Shown here: in pieces, positions 1-8,545 of the stretch
Numbering within the stretch: the stretch's first letter is position 1
Layout: each line of letters opens with the position of its first letter
NCBI RefSeq assembly: GCF_015207105.1
Contig: NZ_JADEXO010000057.1
Span: 1-37,014 of the forward strand
Length of the DNA: 37,014 bases
Source of the DNA: a cf. Phormidesmis sp. LEGE 11477
Lineage (GTDB): Bacteria; Cyanobacteriota; Cyanobacteriia; Phormidesmidales; Phormidesmidaceae
Reading direction: 5' to 3'
The notes under the pieces: model-generated
Databases searched by the model: none
What the model saw: the letters and a program-made list of their open reading frames with translations, nothing else
What the model was told of the DNA's origin: nothing
Program-made: the position numbers and the translations under genes

Positions 1-242
1 CTTTTGACTACGAGACGCTGATGACGCTTAGTAAGACGCCTGCGTCAGTAGCCATGAGTAAGGATCTAAAAAAACGCGGCTGGTCTTTTATCGGCCCGAC
101 GACGGCATATGCGTTTATGCAGGCGATGGGGATGGTGAATGATCATGTGGAGGGCTGTGAGTGGCGATCGCGCACTGAGAAGTTGAGACAGGCGTTCATC
201 AGACCGGGTGGTGTTGGGACGGGGATAGGGGATGAGGTTTAG
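1..242 (+). CDS. tag: DNA-3-methyladenine glycosylase I, 3' end only
   Basis: C-terminal part of a Tag-type glycosylase, which removes 3-methyladenine from alkylated DNA in base excision repair. The open frame runs off the left window edge (first complete codon at base 3), so only about 79 residues are seen and the ATG at 21 is not the true start. The recognisable block is AMSKDLKKRGWSFIGPTTAY followed by AFMQAMGMVNDHVEGC. The H-x3-C in NDHVEGC matches the His/Cys pair that, with an N-terminal Cys/His pair outside this window, binds structural zinc in the family. After that block comes a tail ending GIGDEV. The gene is co-directional with the transketolase gene but separated by about 160 bp, so a shared transcript is uncertain. 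Confidence 0.88.
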   Translation, partial: FDYETLMTLSKTPASVAMSKDLKKRGWSFIGPTTAYAFMQAMGMVNDHVEGCEWRSRTEKLRQAFIRPGGVGTGIGDEV

Positions 243-401
243 TAGCTTGGGTCACAAATTTTGGTTTTGCCCTTAACCGCAGCGGCATGATCAGGGAGAA
301 TGGAAATATTAACTTTTTCTAAGCCTTTTTTGAAAACGCTGCTCACTGCATCGAACGCTTCATAGGCTTAAAAGAGATAGATGTGTTTAGGAAATAGCTC
401 A

Positions 402-2330
402 ATGACAGCAACCCAAGCTAAGCCCAAATCTGCTTTTCCCATTGATTTAAGTGCTTACAATCGAATTACACTCGATCCTGCTAACAATAAGCTGACCGAC
501 GAACAGCGCGACGCGCTCAAAGCGAATATTCAGCTTTGCCGCGAGACTATCGTTTTCTTCACAGCCACTGGCGGTGCGCGGGGTGTGGGCGGCCATACGG
601 GTGGTCCTTATGACACTGTGCCTGAAGTAATGATTTTGGATGCGCTGTTCCGGGGCAATCCTGACAAGTTCGTGCCGACTTTCTTTGATGAAGCGGGTCA
701 CAGAGTCGGTACGCAGTATCTGATGGCGACGCTCAATGGCGATCTGCCTGCTGAAGAGCTAGTGAAGTACCGGGCGGCGGATTCGAAGCTACCGGGTCAC
801 CCAGAGCTAGGTCTGACGCCTGGGGTGAAGTTTAGCTCGGGTCGGCTGGGTCATATGTGGCCGTTTGTGAATGGTGTGGCGCTGGCAAACCCTGGTAAGA
901 CAACTTTCCTACTCGGCTCTGATGGGGCGCAGCAGGAAGGCGATGATGCAGAAGCGGCTAGATTGGCAGCGGCACAGGGTATCAACGTCAAGCTGATCAT
1001 TGACGATAATGACGTGACGATCGCAGGTCACCCCTCTGAGTATCTAGGCGGCTACAGCGTGCAAAGAACGCTAGAAGGTCACGGTATCAAGACGCTAGTG
1101 AATGACGGTGAAGATATTGATGCGCTGTACGCGAATATCTGCGAGGCGATCGCAACTGACGGCCCAATTGCAGTCATCTGCAAGCGCCCCATGACCGTCG
1201 GCATCGAAGGCTTGGAAGGCAGCACTCACGGCCACGACGTGATTCCCACCGACCTGGCGATCAAATATCTAGAGAAGCACGGTCGCCAAGAAGCCGCTGA
1301 CTATCTCAAGGCAATTGAAAAGCCAAAGCATAGCTACGACTTTAAAGGCTCTAGCGACGAAGTCGGCTCTAACCGTAATGTCTTTGGGCAAGCGACGGTA
1401 GAAGTCTTAGGCAAGATGAGCGACACCGAGCGCAAAGAGAAGGTGCTGGTAGTTGACTGCGACCTAGAAGGCTCTTGTGGTCTAAACCATATTCACAAGG
1501 CGTATCCCGAAATCTTTGTCAGCGGCGGCATCATGGAGCGCGGCAACCTCTCAGCGGCAGCAGGTTTTGGCATGGCCGAAGGCAAGCAGGGTATCTTTGC
1601 TACCTTCAGTGCGTTTCTAGAAATGTGTATTTCTGAAATCACGATGGCAAGGCTGAACAAAGCCAATCTGCTTTGCCACTTTTCTCACTCTGGTATCGAT
1701 GATATGGCAGATAACACCTGCCACTTTGGTATCAATAATATGTTTGCCGACAATGGCCTAGACGACGGCTACGAAACCCGTTTGTATTTCCCAGCGGACG
1801 CGCACCAGATGAAGGCTTGCGTAGAAAAGGTCTTCCATGATCCTGGTCTACGGTTCATCTTCTCAACTCGCGCAAAAGTGCCAATGTTGCAAGATGACGG
1901 CGGTAAAACCCTATACGACGGCGACTATACCTTTGTTCCTGGTAAAGACGATGTTGTTCGCGAGGGAACTGACGGCTACATCGTCAGCTTTGGTGATGGT
2001 CTGTATCGTGCTCTAGACGCGGTAGAGCGGCTGAAGGAAGAAGGCTTGAGCATTGGCTTAATCAACAAGTCTACGCTCAACGTCGTCGATGAGCAGATGC
2101 TAGAGAAAGTCGGTAATTCGCCGCTGGTGATGGTGGTCGAATCTTTCAACGAGAAGACTGGTTTGGGTGCTCGCTATGGGACTTGGCTGCTAGAGCGCGG
2201 CTATACGCCTAAGTTTGCTCATGCGGGTACGCATGAAGAAGGGGGCGGCGGTCTTTGGGAACAGTTCTATCACCAGGGACTAGATCCTGAGAGCATCATG
2301 CAGAAGGTGAAAAAGCTGGCTGGGAAGTAG
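402..2330 (+). CDS. Atypical transketolase-family protein (ThDP enzyme)
   Basis: A 642-residue thiamine-diphosphate enzyme with transketolase architecture: a ThDP-binding half, a pyrimidine-binding half and a C-terminal domain (near FGDGLYRALDAVERL). The ThDP/Mg motif is GSDGAQQEG about 22 residues before IIDDNDVTIAG, matching the family's GDG...NN pattern. The catalytic-Glu region reads GGIMERGNLSAAAGFG where canonical transketolases have VREHG, and DDMADNTCHFGI replaces the usual GPTHQP loop. It is therefore a divergent paralogue rather than the standard Calvin-cycle enzyme. Substrates are unproven; ketol transfer in pentose-phosphate or Calvin metabolism is the default inference. The ATG at 402 is preferred over the in-frame ATG at 381 because AGGA sits 9 nt before 402, while 381 has only a poor GAGA at 3 nt. 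Confidence 0.85.
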   Translation: MTATQAKPKSAFPIDLSAYNRITLDPANNKLTDEQRDALKANIQLCRETIVFFTATGGARGVGGHTGGPYDTVPEVMILDALFRGNPDKFVPTFFDEAGHRVGTQYLMATLNGDLPAEELVKYRAADSKLPGHPELGLTPGVKFSSGRLGHMWPFVNGVALANPGKTTFLLGSDGAQQEGDDAEAARLAAAQGINVKLIIDDNDVTIAGHPSEYLGGYSVQRTLEGHGIKTLVNDGEDIDALYANICEAIATDGPIAVICKRPMTVGIEGLEGSTHGHDVIPTDLAIKYLEKHGRQEAADYLKAIEKPKHSYDFKGSSDEVGSNRNVFGQATVEVLGKMSDTERKEKVLVVDCDLEGSCGLNHIHKAYPEIFVSGGIMERGNLSAAAGFGMAEGKQGIFATFSAFLEMCISEITMARLNKANLLCHFSHSGIDDMADNTCHFGINNMFADNGLDDGYETRLYFPADAHQMKACVEKVFHDPGLRFIFSTRAKVPMLQDDGGKTLYDGDYTFVPGKDDVVREGTDGYIVSFGDGLYRALDAVERLKEEGLSIGLINKSTLNVVDEQMLEKVGNSPLVMVVESFNEKTGLGARYGTWLLERGYTPKFAHAGTHEEGGGGLWEQFYHQGLDPESIMQKVKKLAGK

Positions 2331-2416
2331 ATTTCTGGTATAGCAAAGCGCGGAAAGCTATAAGTCGGATTACTGAAGAATAAGAGTCTGCGCTGAGATC
2401 GTGAGACCTTGATTCT

Positions 2417-2455
2417 AGAGCCCTTCGGTTTGTATAAATTGGAGGGCTTTGCTTT
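2417..2455 (+). terminator. Possible terminator hairpin after the transketolase gene
   Basis: AGAGCCCT (2417-2424) pairs with AGGGCTTT (2443-2450), an 8-bp stem with one G-T pair and an 18-nt loop. It lies about 85 nt after the transketolase stop and before the thioredoxin gene. Only a short, interrupted T-rich run follows, so intrinsic termination is plausible but weak. Confidence 0.35.
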
Positions 2456-2550
2456 GGGAGATGTTGGTGAAGCTGACAATGTGGGGATGGAGTCGGTTGG
2501 CTACAGGTGTATGATCCTTATGTTGAGATGAAATTTGGAGCGATCACACC

Positions 2551-2871
2551 ATGAGCGCAGAATATATAGCTGACGAAGCCGCATTCGATACATTGATTAA
2601 AGAAGATTCTGTGGTGGTGGTGGACTGCACCGCTAGCTGGTGCGGCCCTTGCAAACTGGTGGCACCACTGATGGATCAGCTTTCAGAAGAATTCGATGGA
2701 AAAGCAACCGTGTCTAAACTCGATCTAGATGAGAACAAAGCGGTTGCTAGTCGGTTTGGCATCAAGAGCATTCCTGCTGTGATGTTCTTTAAAAATGGTG
2801 AGTTAGTGGATACGCTCATCGGTGTTAAGCCTTACTCCACCTTCAGTGAAGCAGTCAATTCTTATCTGTAG
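2551..2871 (+). CDS. trxA: Thioredoxin
   Basis: A 106-residue single-domain thioredoxin, the usual length, acting as a cytosolic dithiol-disulfide reductant. The active site WCGPC has its redox cysteines at residues 31 and 34, and the cis-proline loop SIPAVMFF is at about 73-80. FKNGELVDTLIGV is the family's last beta hairpin. An extra Cys at 26 (VVVDCTASWC) replaces the common Phe. GGAG about 10 nt before the ATG serves as ribosome binding site. In cyanobacteria thioredoxins regulate carbon-cycle enzymes; the atypical transketolase gene lies upstream, but the 220-bp gap with a possible terminator argues for separate transcription. A small membrane-protein gene follows on the same strand. Confidence 0.93.
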   Translation: MSAEYIADEAAFDTLIKEDSVVVVDCTASWCGPCKLVAPLMDQLSEEFDGKATVSKLDLDENKAVASRFGIKSIPAVMFFKNGELVDTLIGVKPYSTFSEAVNSYL

Positions 2872-2972
2872 GCTTTTTATCTGTAGATTTCTTACCCATA
2901 GACTTTTCTATATGTTCGAGCATTGGCTAAGAACAGCGAGATTTGAAAGTGTAAGTTGACCAGAGGCTATCT

Positions 2973-3098
2973 ATGGATAATCCAAACAAAAAGAAAGAAG
3001 ATCCGAACCTAATCAAGACGCCGCCAGAAACCCTGTTTGCGATTTTAGTAGCGGCTCTATTGCTGCCGCTTCTGCTGGTTGGGTTTATCTCGCACTAG
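2973..3098 (+). CDS. Small single-span membrane protein (41 aa)
   Basis: A 41-residue ORF. The first 20 residues are hydrophilic and Lys/Pro/Asn rich (MDNPNKKKEDPNLIKTPPET), followed by one hydrophobic segment from about residue 21 to 38 rich in Leu and Ala, ending GFISH. AGAGG lies 6 nt before the ATG, a good ribosome binding site. Positive charges before the span suggest a cytoplasmic N terminus. I do not recognise the family. It could be a small subunit or regulator of a membrane complex, but there is no direct evidence. It lies 101 bp after trxA on the same strand, and a hairpin with a T run (3129-3148) follows, consistent with a short transcript ending there. Confidence 0.6.
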   Translation: MDNPNKKKEDPNLIKTPPETLFAILVAALLLPLLLVGFISH

Positions 3099-3128
3099 CT
3101 TTTCTACATCCTGTTTTTTTCTAGACGG

Positions 3129-3148
3129 CCTGTCAATTGACAGGTTTT
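3129..3148 (+). terminator. 16-bp perfect palindrome followed by TTTT (terminator or operator)
   Basis: CCTGTCAATTGACAGG at 3129-3144 is perfectly self-complementary. As RNA it gives a 6-bp stem with an AATT loop followed by TTTTCCTTT, which resembles a short intrinsic terminator for the 41-residue membrane-protein gene. It also lies about 55 bp before the probable start of the TonB receptor gene, so a regulator operator is the alternative. Confidence 0.5.
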
Positions 3149-3199
3149 CCTTTCGCAGAGAATAGTAGTCTAGGTATAAAAAAACAACAGGTCAGCTTC

Positions 3200-5757
3200 T
3201 TGAAAATAAAGGCATTCGGGTATACCGTTGCCGCTATCTGTGTGCTGATAGCGGCGAGGGCAGAAGCGACCTACGGTGAAGAGTCTTTCGTTCGATTTCT
3301 AGTAGAAGAGCCATTAGAAGAACCGCTCTCGCCACTAGGTTTACAGCTTGAACAGCAGTTTGGACAGCAGTTTAGTCAGCAGCCTGAGCTGACTGAGATA
3401 ACCAACATCCTTATCGTCGAATACGATGATGGTATTGATCTTCTTCTAGAAGCGCCAGGGGGCAGGCTGCTAGCGCCTTTCACTGCCATCGATGGCAACG
3501 CTTTTGTGGCCGACTTCGACAATACGGTACTGTCTTTGTCTACAGGTGAGAATTTTTGGCTAGAGTCACCAGCTACAGGTGTAGAGCGCATTGAAGTTAC
3601 GCAGATTAATCCGCAGCAGGTGCAGGTACGAATTGTTGGCAGTGAGGTGCCGCCAAGCACAGCGATTTCGATTGACTCGCAGCAATTAACGATTAGCGCC
3701 ACTGGTTTTTCGATCGGCAGCGAGAGCGATCGTGAGACTGCAGGTGAGTCACCTGCGGATAGCGCTGACAGCGATGCTGATAGTCCTTTGCGACTGATCG
3801 TAACGGCAGAGAAACGCCCTGACGAAGTCCAAGATGTGCCAATCAGCTTAACTGCTTTCTCGGCTGAAGAAATTGAGGATGATGACATCACCTTCTTAGA
3901 AGAGATTGCCGGATCGACGCCAAACTTCACCGCCTACACGCCCGGACGAAACTTTCTTCTCTACAGCATTCGGGGTCTGAGCAATTTAAACTTTCTTTCT
4001 AGAGATTCAGCCGCTTTCTACATTGATGATGTGCCCTACGACTATACGGGCTTTCTCGATCTAGATCTGAGCGATCTAGATCAGATAGAAGTATTGCGCG
4101 GTCCGCAATCTACGCTGTATGGACGCAATGCGATCGCAGGCGTCGTCAATATCACTACCCGCAAGCCAACCAACGAGCCAGAATACAGAGTCTCCTCTTC
4201 TCTCGGCAACTTCATCAGCCCAGATATCAGAGCCAGCGCCAGTGGTCCAATTATCGAAGACAATCTTTTCTATCGACTCTCTGGTGATTTCAAACAGAGA
4301 GAAGGCTTTTTGATCAACACAGATACTGGAGACGATATTGACTTTGAATCTGGGGGCAGCGGTCGCGCCCAGCTACTATGGGAGCCTTCTGATAATTGGA
4401 ATTTGCTACTAAATGCTTCTTTCAACCGATATCGCGATGGCACTCCGCCGATCAGTCGTCCTGATTTGGGCCAAGATCCTTCAGAAACAGACGCTAATAC
4501 CGTAGGGTTCAACAACTTAGACACTAATGCCCAGTCGCTGAGCGTGAACTATGAGAATCCTAGCTTACGGTTTACTTCGATTACCGCACGGCGATTTTCT
4601 GGGCAAGCCTTCGAAAATGATTCTGATGGCACTATCCTCGATCAGTTTGCTCAGGTAGTCGACATCGATTCTTCAACGATAAGTCAGGAGCTGCGTTTGC
4701 AGTCTGCTGCCGAGGATGGGCCCTTCTTGTGGCTGGTCGGGGCTTACTTTGAAGACCGTGACTTTAATGTTAATCAAGATGGGCTTCGCCTCGGAGTAGA
4801 TGCTGGTGGACCTAGCCTGAGTGGAGCCAGCTCGATTCTAGATGAAGAAACCTACGCTGTGTTTGGTCAAGCGAGCTATCGACCGATTGATCCAGTGACG
4901 CTGACAGCCGGACTACGCTACGAGATTTTCAATACACGCTGGAAGATTCCGCCCTGCTAGGGGCACCTGATGACAGCCTCTTCACCAATGAAAGTAACAA
5001 CGGCAGCGAGTTATTGCCGCGCTTTGCCTTAGAGTACGATGCCACGCCGGATATCATGCTTTACGGTTCGGCGTCTCGGGGCTATAGGGCGCAGGGCGTA
5101 AACTTTAGGGCCACAGTGCCAGAGCAGCTCTTTTTCAATGAAGAACGGTCTTGGAACTATGAAGCGGGAATTCGCACTTCCTTCTTCCAAGATCGGCTGA
5201 CAGCAAATCTTTCTATCTTTCACAACCCGATTAGAGACTTTCAGGTGCCTTCAACCGATCCAGCTACCGGATTTTTTGGCTTTGTCGATAATGCCGACGT
5301 CACTATTAATGGCCTCGAATTTGAGCTGCGAGCTAGACCAGTTGACGGTCTTGACCTAACGGCTGGCTTGGGCCTAATCGATGCGACCTACACCGACTAT
5401 GTTGATCCTAATCTAGGCGACTTTACCGGGAATCGTCTCACCTATTCACCGGACTATACGCTCAACTTGGCCGCGCAGTATCGTTCTGGCGATGGTCTGT
5501 TCGGCAGGCTAGAGCTACAGGGATTTGGCACCACCTTCTTCGACGATAGCAACACGCTAAGACAGAGCCCTTTTGTGTTAGTGAACGCTAGAGCTGGCTA
5601 TGAATTCAATGAACGAAATGGCTTCTATTTGTTTGCTGATAATTTGTTCGACTTTAGACCATTTACAACTCAAGCTTCGTTCTTCGGTGGGTCTCTCGTG
5701 ACAGCAACCTATGGGGCACCAGCGAGCTTTGGGGTTCAATATCGCATGGAGTTTTAA
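3200..5757 (+). pseudogene. TonB-dependent outer-membrane receptor with AMIN domain, frameshifted
   Basis: A TonB-dependent receptor gene read in two frames. The first runs to a stop at 4960 and the second resumes in the -1 frame through FNTR/LEDSALLGAPDDS near 4940 and ends at 5757. One missing base around 4937-4943 would restore a single 852-residue protein, close to the 838 residues of the neighbouring receptor. Order: signal peptide (KIKAFGYTVAAICVLIAARAEA), AMIN-like domain (about 80-175), TonB-box-like LRLIVTAEKRPDEVQDVPIS, plug (YIDDVPYD...VLRGPQSTLYGRN) and beta-barrel ending in Phe. The TTG at 3200 is preferred; an earlier TTG at 3137 lies inside a palindrome. Known role of the family: TonB-driven uptake of ferric siderophores or other metal complexes. 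The break could be a real inactivation or a sequencing error. Confidence 0.85.
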
Positions 5758-5789
5758 TGATTATCGCTAACTTTTATTTTTTCTGTTTT

Positions 5790-8306
5790 CTAGAACTCAA
5801 TTGAGAAGGTTGCTGTGATACCAAAGGGCGCGCCTGGATTGACTCTGCTTCTAAAGCCAAAGGTAGAAGAATCGATGTAGTTGATGTTGAACAGATTTTC
5901 AAAGTTGAGCTGCGATCGCCAGTTGTTCCGCTTATAGAATAAAGCGCCATCTGTGCGTAGGTAGCTTGGCATGGTGAAAGTATTGTTCAGATCTCCCTGG
6001 CGATCGCCCACATAGAACAATCCTAGCCCAGCTCCTAATCCTTCAAGATTTCCCTGTTGAACTTCGTAAGTCGTCCAGAGGCTGAACTGATTTTCAGGCG
6101 CATTGGCAAAATCATTACCAACCAGGTCTGCTCTCGTATCGTCGCTGACAAAAGCATTGAGGTAGGTATAGGCCGCTGTCATATTCCATCCCGGCAGAAT
6201 CTCTCCATCTAGATTGAGTTCGATACCTCGGCTGGCTAGCTCGCCTGTTTGCCTCGAAAAAGGAAAATCATCAGGATCGGGCACCTGAACATTCTTTTTA
6301 CGAATATCAAAAGCAGCAAAATTTAGACTCAAAGAGTCTAGTAAATCGGCTTTGACGCCAACTTCAAACTGTCGTCCGGTCTCAGGCTCGAAAATTGAGT
6401 CGTCATCGTTGCGGCTGACGCCAGTAGAAGGATTAAATGAAGCGGTGTATGAGGCGTAGAGTGAGAGCGGATCTATCGGCTGGTATATTACTCCGAATCT
6501 AGGCGTAAGCGCCTCGTCGGAAAAGTCGAAATCGTCTTGTCTAGGCTCGTCCAAGTCTTCCTCTGATATCCTGCGGCTAACTAGGTCGTAGCGTAAGCCG
6601 CCTATGAGCTTGAGCTGAGGGATGATCTCTAACTGGTCTTGAAGGTAGAAGGCAATGTTATTGGTGATGCCATCGCGGAAGAAATCAGGATTAATGTCGT
6701 AGGGTTCTTCTGTGTATACCGGATCAAATACGTTGATGGACGTGTAAGGCGGTCCAAACTGGAAAGACGGTGATTCTGAATCACGACGATACTCAGTCCC
6801 TACTAAAAGCTGATGTTCAACAGAACCCGTGCTAAAGCGACCGATCGCTTCGACATTCGTAAAAAACTGCCTTTCCTGGTCGTCGGCAAAGTATTCAAAG
6901 CGAGCTAAGTCTCCAGTTTCCTCGTTGAAGGCTACAGAGAGCGGTCCAAACCTTTCTGGGTCGAAACTGAAATACTGAGTGGCGTGTCGCAGCGACCAGT
7001 CTTCGCTAAATTCGTGATCTAGCCGATAGCCAAGACTAAACTGATTTTGGGTGAATTCGGCAAAATTTTCTCCTAAAAATCGGCTGCGAGGAATATCCAC
7101 AACGCCATCCCCGGAGGCGGGTATGCCATTGTCTATGGTCTCCTGGTCGTAGGCATATCGCCCGTAAAATTCTAAGGAGGTGCGATCGCTAATATCCCAA
7201 GTAACAATAGGAGAAATTAGCAAACTCTCACTATCTACGAAATCTCGAAAGCTGCCCAGATTTTCATACGACAGATTCAGCCGATACTTGACAGTTTTCT
7301 GTTCATTCAAAGGCCCAGAAACATCGATCGCACCGCGATAGGTATCAAAGTTACCAACACTGGCCGAAACCGAGTAAAACGGCTCGTCTAGGGGCCGCTT
7401 GCTCACCAAATTGATAATGCCACCCGGCTCTCCTTGACCAAATAGAATAGAGGCTGGCCCCCGTAGCACTTCGACCCGCTCAATGTCTTCAGTGCCAATC
7501 GATGCTAGTGAGCTAGTAGCAATGCCATCGCGGAAGATGCTATCAACGACTGGAAACCCTCGAATCAAAAAGTTGGGACCGTCTCGGCTGACGCCTCTAC
7601 CGCCCGCGCTGACGACACTGCCAGCCGTTTCTAGCGCCTCTCCTAGTTCCACAACATTCCGGTCTTCGATTACTGCCTGAGGAATGACTTGAACCGAGAA
7701 AGGCGTATCTCGAAGCGGCGTATCAATACCTATAGCCGTACTAGAATCAGTCGGATTGTAGCCTTCGTCAATATCCTCTAAAACTACTATTCTTAGCGCC
7801 TCACTGTCGCTCTCTGAGGCGTTTCCCGCAATTCCAGGCGTTATCCCCAACGTGAGCCCTGCGGTTCTTGTTCTAACCGCTGCTTCTGGCAGGGCATCGC
7901 TCCCTGTTACCGTGATTCTGACTCGATTGTCAGAGATCTGAGTGACCTGCACAAGGGCTATATCCGCTGTGGGATTAAACTGTTCAAAAAATTCCTCTTC
8001 TGTCGCTAGCCTGACGTTTGGTATCTCGATAATTAAGGCGTTGTCAATAGACGAAGTTTCAGACGCCGAGAGGGGACTGTTGGCCGTGAGCTGCAGGGTC
8101 AATTCGTCGTCGGTAGTCGTTAGCTGTATACCAACAATTTGTCTCGGGTTTGGCACTAGGTTAGACGGCGGTCGGTTGGATTGAGCCAGATCAGATGATA
8201 GAGAATCTTCTTGGGCGATCGCAGCCGATGTCATCACCACCGAAAACAAACCCATCCATCCCAGCATTCCCCAGCCAAGCAGTCCAAACAATCGAGCCAT
8301 ATTCAC
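5790..8306 (-). CDS. TonB-dependent siderophore receptor with N-terminal AMIN domain
   Basis: An 838-residue outer-membrane receptor of the FhuA-like siderophore class. A signal peptide (ending near TSAAIAQ) is followed by an AMIN-like domain (about 58-155; PRQIVGIQLTTTDDELTLQL), a TonB-box-like LRIVVLED, the plug (DTPFSVQVIPQ, FLIRGFPV, VEVLRGPASILFGQGEPGG) and a 22-strand-type barrel ending FSIEF with the terminal Phe expected of barrel proteins. It imports ferric or other metal chelates energised by TonB-ExbBD, which are not in this window. The start is GTG at 8306 (GTG AAT ATG); the ATG at 8300 is an alternative. It is convergent with the frameshifted receptor (33-bp gap) and divergent from mbnP, sharing a 240-bp upstream region. 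No classical Fur box was evident. Confidence 0.93.
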   Translation of the reverse strand: MNMARLFGLLGWGMLGWMGLFSVVMTSAAIAQEDSLSSDLAQSNRPPSNLVPNPRQIVGIQLTTTDDELTLQLTANSPLSASETSSIDNALIIEIPNVRLATEEEFFEQFNPTADIALVQVTQISDNRVRITVTGSDALPEAAVRTRTAGLTLGITPGIAGNASESDSEALRIVVLEDIDEGYNPTDSSTAIGIDTPLRDTPFSVQVIPQAVIEDRNVVELGEALETAGSVVSAGGRGVSRDGPNFLIRGFPVVDSIFRDGIATSSLASIGTEDIERVEVLRGPASILFGQGEPGGIINLVSKRPLDEPFYSVSASVGNFDTYRGAIDVSGPLNEQKTVKYRLNLSYENLGSFRDFVDSESLLISPIVTWDISDRTSLEFYGRYAYDQETIDNGIPASGDGVVDIPRSRFLGENFAEFTQNQFSLGYRLDHEFSEDWSLRHATQYFSFDPERFGPLSVAFNEETGDLARFEYFADDQERQFFTNVEAIGRFSTGSVEHQLLVGTEYRRDSESPSFQFGPPYTSINVFDPVYTEEPYDINPDFFRDGITNNIAFYLQDQLEIIPQLKLIGGLRYDLVSRRISEEDLDEPRQDDFDFSDEALTPRFGVIYQPIDPLSLYASYTASFNPSTGVSRNDDDSIFEPETGRQFEVGVKADLLDSLSLNFAAFDIRKKNVQVPDPDDFPFSRQTGELASRGIELNLDGEILPGWNMTAAYTYLNAFVSDDTRADLVGNDFANAPENQFSLWTTYEVQQGNLEGLGAGLGLFYVGDRQGDLNNTFTMPSYLRTDGALFYKRNNWRSQLNFENLFNINYIDSSTFGFRSRVNPGAPFGITATFSIEF

Positions 8307-8449
8307 TGCCGCACACTGTTATCTCAGTCATTCTACGTGGTTGAGGCGCTCTATTTGCTACGTAACTTTGTTTTTTCTGATTTTTTGGAGACTTGTAAAA
8401 GAGAGTTTAATAGCACTCAAAGCTAGGTCGAATAGGGAAGTGATTATGG

Positions 8450-8467
8450 AAATCTAGCTTAAGATTT
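8450..8467. promoter_or_regulatory. Inverted repeat in the receptor/mbnP divergent promoter region
   Basis: AAATCT and AGATTT arms flank a 6-bp spacer between the divergently transcribed receptor and mbnP genes, 78 bp before the probable mbnP ATG. The symmetry and position suit an operator, but I cannot assign a regulator. The rest of 8307-8545 is AT-rich and holds nothing else I can support. Confidence 0.25.
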
Positions 8468-8545
8468 AACTTGACCTATTGTCGTTTGCACCCACTTGCT
8501 TCTCGCATGTAGATTAAAAAGTTGCCCCATAGCTTGCGCTTACTC

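Noticed and set aside
2862-2886. TTATCTGTAG repeated twice at the trxA stop
   Set aside because: Only a 10-bp local duplication covering the stop codon; no structure or T run to call it a terminator.
3376-3930. Minus-strand frame of 184 codons within the first receptor
   Set aside because: Antisense to the AMIN and plug region of the receptor, with no motif of its own.
8307-8545. Fur box between the receptor and mbnP
   Set aside because: No match to the GATAATGATAATCATTATC-type consensus was found by eye.
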